From assembly GCA_023238725.1 (NCBI GenBank), contig CM041553.1:13885001-13949000 (forward strand): a DNA stretch of 64,000 nucleotides, read 5' to 3'. The first letter of the stretch is position 1; each line of letters starts with the position of its first letter. Positions 12,401 to 26,509 of this stretch are shown here, piece after piece. Below the pieces are notes generated by a model, which saw nothing but the letters and a program-made list of their open reading frames with translations, was not told the DNA's origin and made no database searches. This DNA comes from Scortum barcoo (taxonomy: Eukaryota; Chordata; Actinopteri; Centrarchiformes; Terapontidae). A program made the position numbers and the translations under genes.

Positions 12401-15400
12401 CAGTATACATTATTACATACACAGTATCTTAATATTGCAAAATGTATTATGTTGCTCAATTTAAGTGCAGTACAGTATTGTGCATGAAACAGGTTAGGAC
12501 ATTTAAACTTTGTCATGTCAAATATTACATTCTTTGTTCCCTTTGAATATTTAAATACAAAAGAAACTTGGACCTGCTCTCTTTTTTTTTTCTGCTGTTA
12601 GACCTTACTGATGTTGTGACCCTTTTTCTACACGCATATCATTGATCACTCTACACTTACTCCTATCACGGCTTTCGTCAATCACACCTTTACTCTTTCC
12701 TACACATCTACATCTCAGTACATCTCTCCACCCCACATCCCACTGCCTTATCACCCTCATTTAGCAAGCAGTTATGTTACTCTATTATTTTACGCATGCT
12801 CTATTATTTACACCAAGATCATCCATCCTGACCTCCACTCCAGACTTTCCAACACAAAATAACAGATCTCCCAGGAGACAATAGCAGAGAGGTATAGTCA
12901 GACGATATAGATTCTTGTGAATGGTTGCAATCTCTTAAATAGCATTGTAACTATCTAGTGCCTGGTAATATGCTATATAACCTTGAAAACTAGAGAACAC
13001 TGCTCCTTGATTGGTTAAAATGACCCATTTGTCGTATTAGGGACCACTTCAACAGAAGTGGGTATGTTGGAAACAATGTGCTTGATTGAAACCAGCGAGA
13101 AATGTGAGGTGACCCTACTCAGACCTCACTAACAGAGGAATCTACCTCAATGTCGTCTTGAATCCCGGTATCGTTACCTTATTCAGCTCTAGGCCTCCAT
13201 TAGCATGCATCAATGAAAGATTGAGATTTCTTATTTTTAATCCTAGTTGTTTGTGTTTACATTTTTCAGAATAGATTTTCCTTTGGTTTTATTTTAAAAG
13301 AGTTTGGAGTTTTGAGACGCTCTCATTTACAAAGATACTAATCTTATCTCTGGGACTATTGCACACAACACCTTTTGCATAAATATGATTATTCATTATT
13401 GGTCTCTGTTTAAATCCCTATGTAATTAAGAATGGGTTTAAGCACTATTTATATGCATACAGTTAAGGTAATGCTTGCTTTGAATAACTTAAGATCACAG
13501 CCATGCCTCTGTTGCTGCCAGTGGTACCATGAGCTCCATTCCTCGTGGTAATTTGGAATGTACTTACTTTGTGAGGAAGCCTCCTGTCTATCTTCCTATG
13601 CCATAAGCATAACTTACTTACAACCACCTGCAGAGCGTGCTGGCAGAGTTGCCCAGCATGTGGCGCCTCTCTGCCTTGAGGTTGTTTCCAGCTACAGGTT
13701 TGTTCAGAATTAGAAAGAGGCGAGAGAGGAAGAAAATGTCTCATGTGATCTGCCATTTGTTTTACAGCCAGTTCAGTTTGCTCTTAGCCACGCTAGAAAA
13801 CTACATCGTCTCATGTCTTCTCTTTTCCTTGCATATGCTATGCTGTATATAATGAGCTGATGGCACACTATGCTGGGGTGTGTATTTAAAAACTCAGTTC
13901 ACCTAAACTTTAGCAGAAACATGTTTTCTCAAAAACGTGTGATGGTATCAACCATTGCAGATTATTTTGGTTTAACTAATCTCCCTGAGATTTTTGCCTC
14001 TACCCGAATACATTGGAGGTGAACAGAATTTCCTTGTGGTACTCACTATAGCCTGACGAATACTGGATTTTTTAGGCTGATACTGATACTTGATAATTAG
14101 GAGTTTAAAGTCTGGTAATTGAGACCAAGATGCACAATAAGTAGGACATCTGATAAATGAAAAATCTACTTGTCATTGCTCTCTGGTGGCCAAACTATGT
14201 AAAGGGGTAAAATCTATTTTGTTATTTTTCAGCTGACATATGTACAGATACGGATATATCTACAGTTCAGTCAGCCAGTCAATGGAATAGATTACCATGA
14301 AAATGTAGAATATGTACAGCATTAATGTTTGGTGACAAGGCCTTGATCTGCTGCTACTAAGTTTCCCCTTATGGGGGATGTAGGTGGCTATAGTGGGGTG
14401 CAGGTGGGGTAGCAGCAGTAGTAACAGCATAGTTCTCAGGTGAGCAGTGTGGCAGCAGAGCACTGATGGCATGATTAAAAGGTTTAGTTTGATATACAAT
14501 ATGAGAAGACTATGCCATGTGAGTGTAGCAGCTGACTCAAGTTGGGCTGATTGAAGAGGCTCACGGGCTTCACTCCATTTAGTTCATATCAGCTAATATA
14601 TCAGTCCAGCTCTAGAGTTTTCAGTGTTGAAAAAACACCTTCTAACAAAGGAATAGTCTCCATGTCCCTGTTGGTGGCATGGCGAGATACCACTAAAGAT
14701 ACATGAGAAAATATGTTTGTTTGTTTTTTGGGTTGTTTTTTTGTAATTTGGCTGAACCCACCCCTGGTAGAGTATCGTGGGTTTAGTCATACACACTGTA
14801 TGACCTTGACTCACCCTGTCTCTTCCTCTCTGGCGTCATCTCTATTGCACTCTGCTGCGCATTGAAATACTTCAAAGGAATCTAAAAATAACTTTCTAAC
14901 CTGGAGAAAACCAGGAAATAGTCTGGAGAGGCTATTGGTACCTAATGTTTTGTTGTAGTAGTTGAACTGCAACAAAGACATAACTACTACATTATGCATT
15001 CAAGCAATTATGCCCAGTCTTAACAATAAGTCGAACCAATGAGCATTTATACATGGAGACTTTCTTTTTAAGACATACAATATGCAAAATGTATGAGGTG
15101 TAATCACTGAAAATTGGGCTCATTGTCATGTAAGCAGTGCATATGAGCATGTATTTATTACACTGAATACCATATTGAACCTCCTTCAACCTCTAATTTC
15201 TATAATATCACTGCAATTTACTTTTCAATGGATGCTGGAGGGCAGGTTCCTGAATGATATGCACACTGAATGATCCTGTCCATCTGATGTCGCCTTTCTG
15301 ATGCAAATAATGAGCCAATGAAAGAGGTTATGCTTCCTAGTAGAAAATCAGCCTGTCCACCCGCACACAAACGCAGATGCTTCTGCACTCTTATTTCCTA

Positions 15401-15885
15401 AAGAAGGAGAACAGACGATTTTGGCTTCGGGCCGCAGGCTCAGCGAGATGAAAGACAGGAGACTGATGGCTCTGGTGACACCAGTAAAGGCGGGATGGGT
15501 TTATTTTATAAGTAATGGTAGAAGAAATGGTAGGGAAGCAGGGAAGGAATTTGATAGGGCAGAGTGGATAAGTGGGCACCAGCTACTACCCGGAGGATCA
15601 GAAATGTGTTTATCTGGCTCTGCACAGGGTGCTTCGGGACGTCTCTGTGTGTACATGTCTGTCTGGTTCAGTGTGTTCAGCTGGTGTCTGTGTTTTACCC
15701 GGATTGTTAATAATTTTTTTATATCCCAACTAGAAAACTCAGATCATTTGACAGGAGTTTGGGAAGCGTCCATATGACCGAACACTAGCTGTAGCATTGC
15801 AGTATTGCTTCCTTGTATTGTGTAAAATGTGTGGACTTCATCGATGATCTGTTTAAGGTCCTCATAGATCTGTGTTTATTTGTAG
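9461..15885 (+). other. inpp4b intron (6.4 kb)
   Basis: Mostly unique AT-rich sequence. A repeat with the look of a common teleost element lies at about 14040-14620. The 127-codon open frame at 9700-10083 lacks splice sites and family similarity. No further exon was found. Confidence 0.65.
14040..14620. repeat. teleost interspersed repeat (family unnamed)
   Basis: The block begins around a stretch with repeated GATACTGATACTTGATAAT-like units and ends near CTAATATATCAGTCCAGCTCTAG. Both resemble the ends of a repeat I recognise as widespread in percomorph genomes. Exact borders and family name need a repeat library. Confidence 0.45.
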
Positions 15886-16016
15886 GTTGCAAGACCTGAG
15901 GGAGCTGGGGGAGCTCTCTCCTCACTGGGACAACTTAAGAAAAGAGGTGATGACACGATACGGAGGAATCATCAGCTCCTACCAGGAGACCTTGGCTGAA
16001 CTGGACAAGATTACCG
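15886..16016 (+). CDS. inpp4b: inpp4b exon 4 in window
   Basis: A 131-base exon between tttatttgtag and accg|gtatga. It finishes Arg110 and encodes residues 111-153, then leaves one base for Gly154. It contains LRELGELSPHWDNLRKEV and YQETLAELDKIT, which match the INPP4 family closely (ELGELSPHW is shared by type I and II enzymes). The segment is predicted helical. An open frame continues past the donor site for about 110 bases, but phase and conservation support the GT at 16017. Confidence 0.96.
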
Positions 16017-19000
16017 GTATGACTGCACCTGCTGCTAAATTTTACTTTCATATGCATTCATGGTCAAATGCACAAAGTGGTCTTGCTAAAAATCCTTCAA
16101 ACACATTTATGAAGTACTTCAAGTGAAGATATTTAAAGTGGCCTTGGTTTCATAGATTCTTGAATGTTTTGTTTGATTATCCAAGTTCTCTAGTCCAGTA
16201 TATTCAAATCACATTTTTCTCTTCTTATCGTTGTTTATCCTTGGATGTACTGAAAAGCTTTTAAAAATCTCTCCAAAGTGTTGAAAATCAACATAGTGCA
16301 TACTGTTGTATGGTTGTATTGTACAAATCAATTTTGAATTCTGTTAAAACGTGATCACCTGTTGAGTCTAAAAACGAGAAGTCTGTTTTGAGTTGAAGGG
16401 TGGATTGATTGATTGAAAGCGTTTCCATGGCAACACCAGTTTCATCAGGGGTAATTGAAATGTGTGTGCCCATGTGCTCCTCTATGTTTTGTTAAAGTTA
16501 ACGCACATAAAGTCTGATACAAACCTCTGCCATATGCAAACAACAACACGGGTCTTGCATCTCATTTACAAATATTCAGTGTTCTACTCTGTATGCAAAT
16601 GTTTTTTTTCCACATTTTTTGCAAATGTTTTACATAATAAAATGAATCCACACAGTTAACTCTAATGTGAACACAGAAAGTAATTAGGCTGTTTCTCATC
16701 TGCCTCTGACACCAAACAGGAAAATATTGGACATGTGATTATGCCTCAGAATGCCACTGATGATAAAACATGTAGGTGATGTATTTGTTCTGTTCGTTCC
16801 ATTACTCAAAAGCAGGATGAAATCTCACCTGACATACGAACAGTGAGCGTACTTGCTACACTGTATATAAGATGTTGTCCCCATCCAGCAACGACTCATT
16901 TCATTGTACAAAACAACAGATGTTGGGTGTTTGTAATGCATTATCCGCCTCTGTCCTCAACTAAACGTATTCATTACAAATTAAAAACTTAACAGTAATA
17001 ATAGGCATTAAAAAGATCAGACTGATCAATCCCTGTGGATTTGTTCCTTTCTGTCTCTCCATAACCTCTTCCTGGGAATATTTTAGTTTACTGTGAACAT
17101 GGGAACATTATGGCTACTGATTAATTTTTACTCCCATAATGAGATATTGTCTCTGCCGCATTTTGCTTTGCCCAGCTGATAAGAGATGATGGTGGCTAAG
17201 CTCCGACACTATCTGCCCAAGCTGTGAGGGAGGGAGTGCGCGGGCAGGGGGGAATGGATAATGTGACGTTGGTCATTATGGTTCCTGACAAGCCCTTTCT
17301 GTGGCTGCAATACACTGAGGTGCCCCTGCCCAAACTCACCACTCCTATCCAGCCCTGAATTAACTTAACAGGATGACAGACATTGCTAAACAAGTTGGGT
17401 GGCCGAGCTGCTGCAGATTAATTATTGATAAGTAATATCATTAAAAGAGGCAGAGAGTCGAGACAGAAAGAGACAGAGAGTGGAAGTGGTTGGAGTGTGA
17501 AGACCCGTGGGTGAGCAAAGACAAGGGAGACAAGGAGTGAGAAGATAATTACTCAAACCAAACAAACAGTGACAAATGCTGACGCTGAGTGCCGTCCATC
17601 ACAAGACAAGTTAATGTATAAAATCAAACAGCATCACTGTTTCCTTCACTTTTACATACAGGCAAATTAGTATGTTTAGGAGATATCTCAATATGTTGTT
17701 ACTTTCAAAATGTTAATCATGGGAGAACTAATGTAGTCAGGATTTATTTTCATCATATTATAAGGCAGTGCTACAGAGGTTATGATCTTGAAGATTTTCA
17801 TTTTGTTGCCTTTCATTCAGCACCCATGGCAATAATGTGTAATTGCAGGTGTGTTTTAAGACCTCACTTAAGTTTCAGTTTTAAGTTTCATCTTCTGTAG
17901 TCATTGACAATTTCTTTGTTTGTTTGGCCATAGTAAGCATTTACTCACAGCCTAACACACCTAGCACACACCAGAAGAAACAGCACAGTTGAGTTGAATA
18001 ATAAATCTGTTGCATTAAAGAGCGCTAAGAGTCTAACTGTGCGCCGCTTGTGATTTATTCAGGAAAGTCACTATCAACACTGGAATCGTAGTACTGCAAA
18101 TGCAAGGTCTTTAATCAAGGGGCTATAGGCTCCAAAATCATTGTGTTGTATCATTTGGTGATAGATAGTCACTAAACATTTATTTAAATGAAAATCTTGA
18201 GATTTTCTGTATTAACTTGACTTTAAAAGACAATATAAAAAGCTCCCACAGTGTAAAGTTAATATTTCATATATTTTTAATTGCTGGCTTTTGCAGAGTT
18301 CACATAACTCGGAGGATTGCTCTCCTTAAATAGGATTATTTATGTATTTATGTCAATTAAAGGCAGACTTGCGTCTAATGTGCGTGTGATTTAAGGTCAA
18401 TCCTGAGTCACTGTGGATTTCATGCGCAAAAGAATTATCAGTGGTCTGTGCACTTTTTATGGGTCAGATTGAGGTTTTTCTGTTATGTTTTTGTTTGTTT
18501 GTTTGTTTTTTGCAAGAACCAAAATAAAAACAAAGTTGGAGAAGCTGCAGATGGTATAACAAGGGGAGGAAGAGGAGATGCAGTCTGCTTAAACAGTGGG
18601 AGAGAGTCCCCGTGTTCAGGTTCAGCACCCTCACTGACTATCCATTTTTAATGGTGAGCTGACCTCAGCGAACGCTTCAGACGCTCTAATAACTGTATTC
18701 AAATCATAAATTAATCATCCCTACTTTCATTGTTTACCAGCCAGTGAATTAAAGGCACACACGTAATCCAGTTAGCGTTGTTTGTTGGACCTCCAACACT
18801 GCTGGCACTTCTCTGCACAAAACTGTCAGTCACTCTTAAACTCCACTTATGGGATAACTGCAGCTTAATGCCCAGTGCTACGTCCTATATCTTACTTTCT
18901 CTTGTTAATACCTATATTATAGCAGTGGTCTCTGCTGTCTGTCGCCTCCAGGTAAAGGTGTTCGGCTGTGGAATGCAACTAACAAAATGAAAGATGATAA

Positions 19001-19754
19001 TAACAAAAAAGGCCCTCAAAAATAATAACCAAAATGTTAAAGATTCTGCTCTCAGACATGAGTCACTTGTCCAATTCACACTGCTCTCCAGCTGATTCCA
19101 CTGCTCAAACAGTATGTGTCCAATCCTCCCCTATGTCTACAACATATCTAACTGTTGATTGATTAAAAAACCCTGCTGTGCTCTCAGCTCCGCAGGACCA
19201 TGAGTGAAGATGAAACCCTTACCATGCTTAAAAATGGCCTACACTGAACTGATTCACCTTACTTGCAGGCTACTGGGGGTTTTTTTTCCAGTACTGGTTA
19301 CCGTAGTTGGTGATCTTGTTTCTTTTTTTTCCTCTTAGCTTGTCCTCTGGTACCGAGACAGAACTTTGTAAAAGCATAGGATATTGGTTGCTCATCAAAA
19401 AAGTGGCTAAGAGCAAAGAAATGACAAGAAAGATTAAAAGGAGAGATAGTGGCCAGATGTTGGTCACTACTGTTGGCATCCAGCCCTTCTGTCACATAGC
19501 CAGCCCACCTGGGTAAGCAGATGGGAATCTGATGTGACTAATTCATCTAACCTACAACGGTCACTAGCTCGATTAGCTTGGTCCCCTGAGCTCTGCGACC
19601 GACAGTGACAGCCTAGCCGTTGACTTGAATGTTAGCCTTTGGAAAAGCTCGTTCCAGCACAGCGGTGTGTTGATGTTCACTCAGGAGACCAGTTAAATTC
19701 TATCTGGGTGAAGAAATTTGCACTAACAGTATATAGGTCAAGCATTTTTTATTA

Positions 19755-20280
19755 GCCTCACTAGATGCGTGGCGCTGTGGATGACAGTGTCGATCTGTTG
19801 ACTGGAATATCAAGTATCACTTCATAATTAAGTACAAACATTTGTGGTCCCCAGAGGATGAAGCTGACTGAACTGACTTTGGTGATCTTCTGACCTATAC
19901 TTTTAGACCCACCATGAGACTGATATTTTTGGTTTTTGATTAACTGATGGATTGCTGTGAAATTTGCGTCATATATTGACGGTTTCAAGAGGATCCTTTC
20001 TAATGACTGTTGTGATCTCATTTCATGTAGTGCCATCATCTAGTCAAAATTTCAATTTCTAACAACATTGCCTCAGTCTCGGCTGTACTTTGGGTTTGTA
20101 GTGATGGTGAACCTAGTAAATATTATCTGCTAAACATAAACATGTCGGCATTGTCACTGTGAGCAGGTCTACTAACGTTAGCATTTATCTCATAGCGCAA
20201 TGGTACCTAATTACAGCGTCAAACAGCTGCTGGTATGCCTGCAGACTCGTAGTCTTGTTGAGCAAATGATCACGTGCCAT
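19755..20280 (-). repeat. teleost interspersed repeat, family A copy 1
   Basis: Diagnostic strings include TGTGGTCCCCAGAGGATGAA, TTTGGTGATCTTCTGACC, GATGGATTGCTGTGAAATTTG, GTCAAAATTTCAATTT, CTCGGCTGTACTTTG and, towards the end, AACGTTAGCATTTATCTCA. The same strings occur as reverse complements at about 51265-51540 and 63415-63865. The strand given is relative to the 63.4 kb copy, which I call +. No coding capacity is visible; it is probably a non-autonomous element. Confidence 0.75.
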
Positions 20281-20622
20281 GCTCTATTAAAGCAGTAGCT
20301 CATTATGCGTTAACCTCCAAGCGCACTCATAAACACATTTCAGGAGCAGGATTTCTGTGAGATCACAAAGTTCAGAAAAGTTCAGTAATCTTGATAACAG
20401 AACATTTACTTTGGACAGCTTCACCTGGGAAACACTGTTGCTATCAAAATGTGGCTCATAAAATAATGATGTTGTTAGTTTGATCTTATATCTAATTATT
20501 AATACATCAGGAGGCAATAAGCTCATCCATGGTAAACAAATGGAGATAAGAGGATAAGATTAATCAAAGATGCATGAAAATATACACAAAGTTCACAAGG
20601 CACAGCAGCCAGTGGAGGGAAT

Positions 20623-20647
20623 GAGAGAGAGAGAGAGAGAGGAGAGA
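20623..20647. repeat. (GA)n microsatellite
   Basis: GA dinucleotide run of about 25 bases with a GG interruption near the right end. Confidence 0.9.
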
Positions 20648-23600
20648 GGGGAGTGGAGATGGTGTTAATAAGCTTGTTAATACTGAGATAAATGGAGCCA
20701 ATGCTGCATTTAAATGGTGCAACAGATACATAAATGCCTTAACAAAACACACAAAAAACTTTAGTTGTATCTTGTTGCAATTTTACACTTCACTGATGGT
20801 AAACTTAAAATTCAATCATATCACACAAACCACAACACCATTCATTATAGTAATCAGATATTTGTGTTCAGTGTAAACAGCCTAATTGTGTCATTTTTGT
20901 TTCTAATAACATTTTTCTAATAACATTGTTTCTGCTTCCACTACAACCATCCGAATGGTTCTTGTAAATCCCATCTGAGCTCTGTTTATGCCGACTTTTC
21001 AGAAGCAAATCATTTTACCTGCAAAATTGAGTAAATCCAGCAGTTTCCTCCTATTATTTGCTTGGCCTTCCTTTGAAATAAATATGCAGTGAGGAAAGAG
21101 ATGTAACCTCGCAAACATACATACAAATGACATGCAAACTACAACTTTATTAAGTAGACCCGTGCATGTGCTTGATAAACACAGAATGTGTGTTTAGGAA
21201 AGAGTCTACACCTGAAAAATTAAAAGCAGATGCAAAGGCCTCAGTTGTCTTTCCCTCATTGTTCTAGACTGCCCATTTCTACATGTGGTGCTTGTATTTT
21301 GGTCCTCACAATATTTAGCCGACAGATTGTATATTAAGTAGTTAGAAATGGCATCTGCTTACATTTGCACTTTGATAAGTAGCAGCAAATGTGGTAACAC
21401 CTTAGAAAGAAGACATGATTGATTTTCAGTGCTTGAAAATAATAAGCCACATCGTTGTCAGCTCCAGCTGAGTCAAATATGTTATTCATCTCTGAGATAA
21501 CACGTTTCAGCTTGAGTGGTTCATCAGTTCCAGCATTATATACAGTAATGGAGGTGTAGTGGATTTGTTTTCATATTCGGCCAAGCTGCCAAATGGTGTT
21601 AAAACTCTTTGGCAGGTAACAGGTTTTCTCACCTAGATTCGGTGTGAACACAGACCCTCTGTAGCACCGAGGCTTTGATTGGTGCATACTGGTCTGTTGC
21701 CTCACGAGGAACAGGATGGAAAAGAGTGTGTACTGCCTAGTGTAGTTTTTCTCAACACAGAGCAGAGTGATGAATAGAAGAGCTGGAAAGTGTTCATACT
21801 GTGTTTTTTTCTTGTCATTATACTGCAGTTGATTGACATTATGAGCTGCTGTACAAGGAATACACTCTGTGCTTCACCACAACATACTGTACAACCATAT
21901 ACACAGGTGAAATATATTAAGTTACTCAATAATCAGTCACATATGAGCAATACTGCCTGTCATAATATTTGAAAATAGGAACAGCATTTCTTTTGCTAGA
22001 CAAGAAAAGAATCATTGTTGACAAGAAATTGTTGATCATAATTATATATATAGCATATATAGTGTAACATATTATGATATTTTATATGATTATATTGAAA
22101 TGTAACTATATTAGAATACTTTAAGATATATAAAACAAAAACCTATTTCCAAATTTACAGTCATGCATATACAATACATCTCCTTTACATTAATGTTAAT
22201 GGATAATGGTAAAGTGGTAATAAAGAACATTATTGCTTTCCTGCTCTAATGTTAATGTCAACTCTTGTGAATGTTTATATTCTTTCTCGGAAAGTTTTTT
22301 CTTGGTGAAAAAAAAAAACACTTCCTCTGGTTCAAAGGGAGTTATGAGATCATGATAAGCCAGGCAACAAAAGACCATTGCCAACAAAGAAAGACTTTAT
22401 CAAAAGACAAAAAAAAAGACATCACACCAGTGGCAGCAACGGTGTGCGTCAAATGATGTCTGTGATGACTGCCAAGCACGTTTCACAAAACGCATCAAAA
22501 AGAAAGAAAACATAAACTTTCAGGTCAACATTGTGATGCTGTAAAAAGATTACATTAACTAAGCACTGCACGATGCAAAGGTTTATATAGTGTTTTACTA
22601 GCTAGTCAGAAACGTGATTGGCCTAATACAGCAGTTACTTTTGAATATAGTTCTCTTATAATGAAAATTAATAGCCGAAACTCCTCAAACACATGTATTT
22701 GCATATTCACACACTTCCATGACACTAATTTATAGCACTTGTGCCACTGAAATTTGAATTAATGAATTACATCAACATGTTCTACATACACACCACCAAT
22801 GTACTCCGTGACCTCTGTGATGAAACAGTTTTCTGCACACAAGCTGGAAAACATGTAAACAACACTCAAGCAGCTTTTATTTGTAACTCATTGCCTTAGC
22901 TAGGAAATTCAAAGTCATGTGTCATAAAAGAGGGTTTAATTAAAAGTTTTGATGCCAAACTAGATTATATAACTTTGTGATATGACACTTTTTGTTCCCC
23001 TGTTTCGTCTTCTGTACCTGTTTGGAATAGCTTCATTTAAAGTGACTTACCTCCACCGGCAAACATCACAGCACTCCTAAATTGCCTCTGTTGCTTGATT
23101 GTTCTTGAAAGCTTAGCCCCATCTCAAAGAGGCTCATCAACCCTATTTACATATTTGAGATTTGAACAGCCAACGTGGAGTGTCAGATTGTGATTTTCAG
23201 CTTAAATATAAGCCACAAACAAAGAGTATCGCTTGGCAGAAAATTTTAATTGGACGTTTTGAGCAAAGTAGCAAAGGGCATAAAATCCTGTGCTTAAAGG
23301 ATTACACTGCACATTAGAGGATGTTAGAAGCAGTTGATTGAAAATGAGCTACTTTTGAGATGCTTGTTGATCTCTAATTGATACATTCTCTGTCTGATAA
23401 ATATAGATGTGTGTTAAATGATCTTGCATGGGCATTTAAAAGTGGAATGGTTTGGAGGTTTAACATAATTTTAATCATAACCCAAAGCGAACAAAGAATA
23501 ATTTGTAGCCTGCTGTTTTACATGGTGTTGGTTCAGTCTGTGACATTTTATTTTACAATTATGCTTTCTTTGGGAAAGTGGCTGGTTAAATTGGGTTTTA

Positions 23601-24101
23601 GTCATCTGAAATTCTGTTTGTGCTGTACATTGTTTTTGCATCTTCTGAAGCATACTTATAAAACGACCACTCGCTGGAAATAAATGAAAATAGTCATCCG
23701 ATTTCATGCATTCTTTGCCACCATTTTACTTTAAATATTGTGGCAATTAAGTTGTGGAAAAAACTGTTACAATGTTTAATTGAATCTGCACTGCTGCTAC
23801 TTCTACAACCTCTAATACAAATGTATTTTAATTTAGTGCTGTATATTCCCTTTGGTCACTCAATTGTTCATTAAATAGATCTCAAGTCATTCAGCTGCAC
23901 AAGGGGATCGCTTTTCATTGGAAAATCAAAGAGAAAATTTGAACATCAATCCAATTTATTGTCTAATGTTTGCTTATCTGTTTCTGTGTTGTGCCTATAA
24001 CCAATGGGCTTTCACAGGGATGTTTTTATCTTTGAAATTCTTCCCCAACTCAATCATGTTTTACAACAATATGACATATACTTGTGTGTCTTTTTTTTCA
24101 G

Positions 24102-24206
24102 GCCGTTCATTCAAGCCAAGCTGCTGCAAAGCGCAGAAATCTCTGGAGTTCATCCCAATAAACTTACACACCCAGAGGATGAGGGTGACGTGCCCCAGAA
24201 AGACAG
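24102..24206 (+). CDS. inpp4b: inpp4b exon 5 in window
   Basis: A 105-base exon between tttttttcag and acag|gtatta. It completes Gly154 and encodes residues 155-188, then leaves one base for Asp189. It contains SFKPS, LEFIPINLHTQRMRV and TCPRK. The string FIP.NLH.QRM.V is one of the strongest family signatures in both INPP4A and INPP4B. An open frame runs in from the upstream intron, but the AG at 24100-24101 is the splice site by phase. Confidence 0.97.
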
Positions 24207-24394
24207 GTATTATACAATAGCCCTAGACTTGTGTTGAAATTTCTCTTTTTAAGTTGATATGGTGAAACAGTTGCTTATTTACACACCCAGCAGTTACAGT
24301 GAAACATTAGACTTTAGTTGGTGTTGTATTTCTCTTAACTTGCTGAATGTGTTTGGTGTCTACCAAATCTTTGAGGAAAATATCTGTCTTTTTA

Positions 24395-24810
24395 GCCACT
24401 AAATTATGCAGTATGTTCACCAGCTAGTCGCTAACTATCTGTCTACCAGTTGGTGCTGAGTAGGTAGCATACCGAGGCTTTTAAGAGCTTTTTCTTTAAA
24501 AACACCTGTCTGCTGTGGCCTAAAAACAACACTATAAGATTGGTGAGCATGAACCAAAATAATAAAATTGTGACAGAGCAGCCAAACAACTAGATGTAAA
24601 GCTCCATGAAGCTGAGAGGAGCTGCAGATTCAGCTGATAATTCTCTGTGGATTCAGAGAAGTCCCATTGTGATTTCAGACATTGTTAACATAAAAATATC
24701 TATTAAAGCCACTTTAAACATTCAACCTGTTCAAAAGTTTCGCTATTAAGGAGCAGTTTGACCTGAAACTTCCAAAACTAAAATATCAGGTATTATGAGA
24801 AGGTGGTTGC
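24395..24810. repeat. teleost interspersed repeat (family unnamed)
   Basis: Contains TATGTTCACCAGCTAGTCGC, TCTGTCTACCAGTTGGTGCT and AGCTCCATGAAGCTGAGAGG, strings that I recognise from a repeat common in percomorph introns. There is no coding potential. Borders are approximate. Confidence 0.4.
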
Positions 24811-25669
24811 ATATGAAACATATTTCCATAAGCTGCTGTGGTTGTCACCCTCTTTTGTCTTTCTATGCCTGACTTCTCCATCTGTCAGAGGTACTCAGAG
24901 GGCTCAGGCAGGGTGGTTCTAGGTCATCACCCAGGCTGAAAGGTGAGAATTAACTTGGCCTGAGAAAGATAGACAAAAACACTAATTAAGCCCTTTGCGT
25001 TTTTCTGGAGAGACAGACTAGGCTGTCTGCTCTCTAGCTGGCAGAGCCTGTTATTGCCCTGGAACTGTCTCAGTGTATTAAGGCGACTAACTGCTACCTC
25101 ACTGTCTGTGAGTGGGCTCCATTTCAACTATACACTCGATGATTGATGGCAAGTTGAAGACGGGCAAACCTTGACATAAACTGTGGTTCTTTCAGTGAAG
25201 ACATCAGGGATGACAGATAAAACAAGTAAAATCAAGTCATCGTTCCAACCCCACAACTGTCTTGCTCTGTACAGGCAGAAAAAGGGGAAAAATCAAGATA
25301 AGACAAACCTTAGAGTACTTTGTTGATTGATTGATAGACTTGTGGGCCCAATTCAAACCTTGGCTCAATCCCAGGTAGTGGTGCTGTAGCATGCCTGTGT
25401 GTATTACAAAAGGACCTGGAGTTGCACGCTCTAGACACATGGACGTTTAAATTTGAGTTTGACGTACACCCTGTGCTACTCTCATCCCTCATACTGGGCT
25501 GTGCAGTGTTCAGTAAGGGGAGTTTTCTCTTGAATGATGACTGACTCACCATAGATGATCTGTCTGAAATCCATACCCACATTTACATCAATATACTGTA
25601 TAATGCATGATTGTATAACATAGAGTCAGTGTATAATGTAGACGTACACGCATGCTTTTTTCACATTCA

Positions 25670-26425
25670 TATTGTACTTCAGTTTATTTGTCACATATAA
25701 TCATACAGGGAATAATCATATTCTACTGTGCGACCATGAGCTCCTTCAGTTGTGCAGTAAGAAAATAAGTGTATAATAGAATAAGAATAAAGAATGAGAT
25801 AAGTCATAAATAGTAATGTTAACTATAGTAGTAACTTTAATATAATAGAAGGTAGAAATAGTCTCAGGGCAACTTTAGGCAGTGTCCTCATTTAGGATCC
25901 TAGTGGTCTGAGGGTAGAAGCTCTTCCTGAGACTCTCAGTCCTGGTCTATCTGATATCTCCTTCTCAACTGGAGCAGGGAGAAAAGGCTGTTATCTGAAT
26001 GATTCTCCTAGCCCTAGTCTTACTCTGCCTGGTGTTAATATTCTTTAGGCCAAACAAATCACTCTTTACGGGGCCTTGTGGTCCTCTTCAGTACTGCTCC
26101 CATACCAGGCAGTGATGTTCACCCATCAGGACGTTCTCAGAAATGCTGGAGTAAACATTCTTTGGTATCTGATGGGATATCTGGAATTTCCTTGTGTGTC
26201 TGAGGTGAAACATCCTCTGCCTTGCCTTCCTCACCACAGAGTCAATATGCAGCACCCAGGTCAGGCCTTTGGTCTACGTTCTCCACTGAGGACCCAGTGA
26301 AAGGCTCTGTAGTGTTGCTCCTTAGTGTTGCTGATGTTCAAATGGAGGCTGTTGTCCTGACACCAGCAAGTCAGGCCCTCTGCCTCCTTCATGTAGGACT
26401 TTTGATCATTATCTCTGATCTTTGA
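25670..26425 (-). repeat. retroelement-derived non-coding repeat, about 0.75 kb
   Basis: Reads from TTTATTTGTCACATATAATC through GGTAGAAGCTCTTCCTGAGA, CTGCCTGGTGTTAATATTC, GCTCCCATACCAGGCAGTGA and TCAATATGCAGCACCCAGGT. These correspond in order to a very widespread teleost repeat of retroelement origin. The family name is uncertain and the orientation tentative. Two open frames inside it (about 26076-26425) are accidental. Confidence 0.6.
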
Positions 26426-26509
26426 GGGTTCCTACAGTATGTAAGATATATAAAAAAACACCATTAAAACTCAGTAGTATCAAGAAGAGAGTGGACTTGA
26501 GAATTAAAG

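Larger units (their letters stand above)
16017..24101 (+). other. inpp4b intron (8.1 kb)
   Basis: Holds one copy of a recurring teleost repeat (about 19755-20280), a (GA)n tract at 20623-20647, a short GTTT run near 18491-18508 and a very AT-rich patch at 22030-22150. No coding exon was found. Confidence 0.65.
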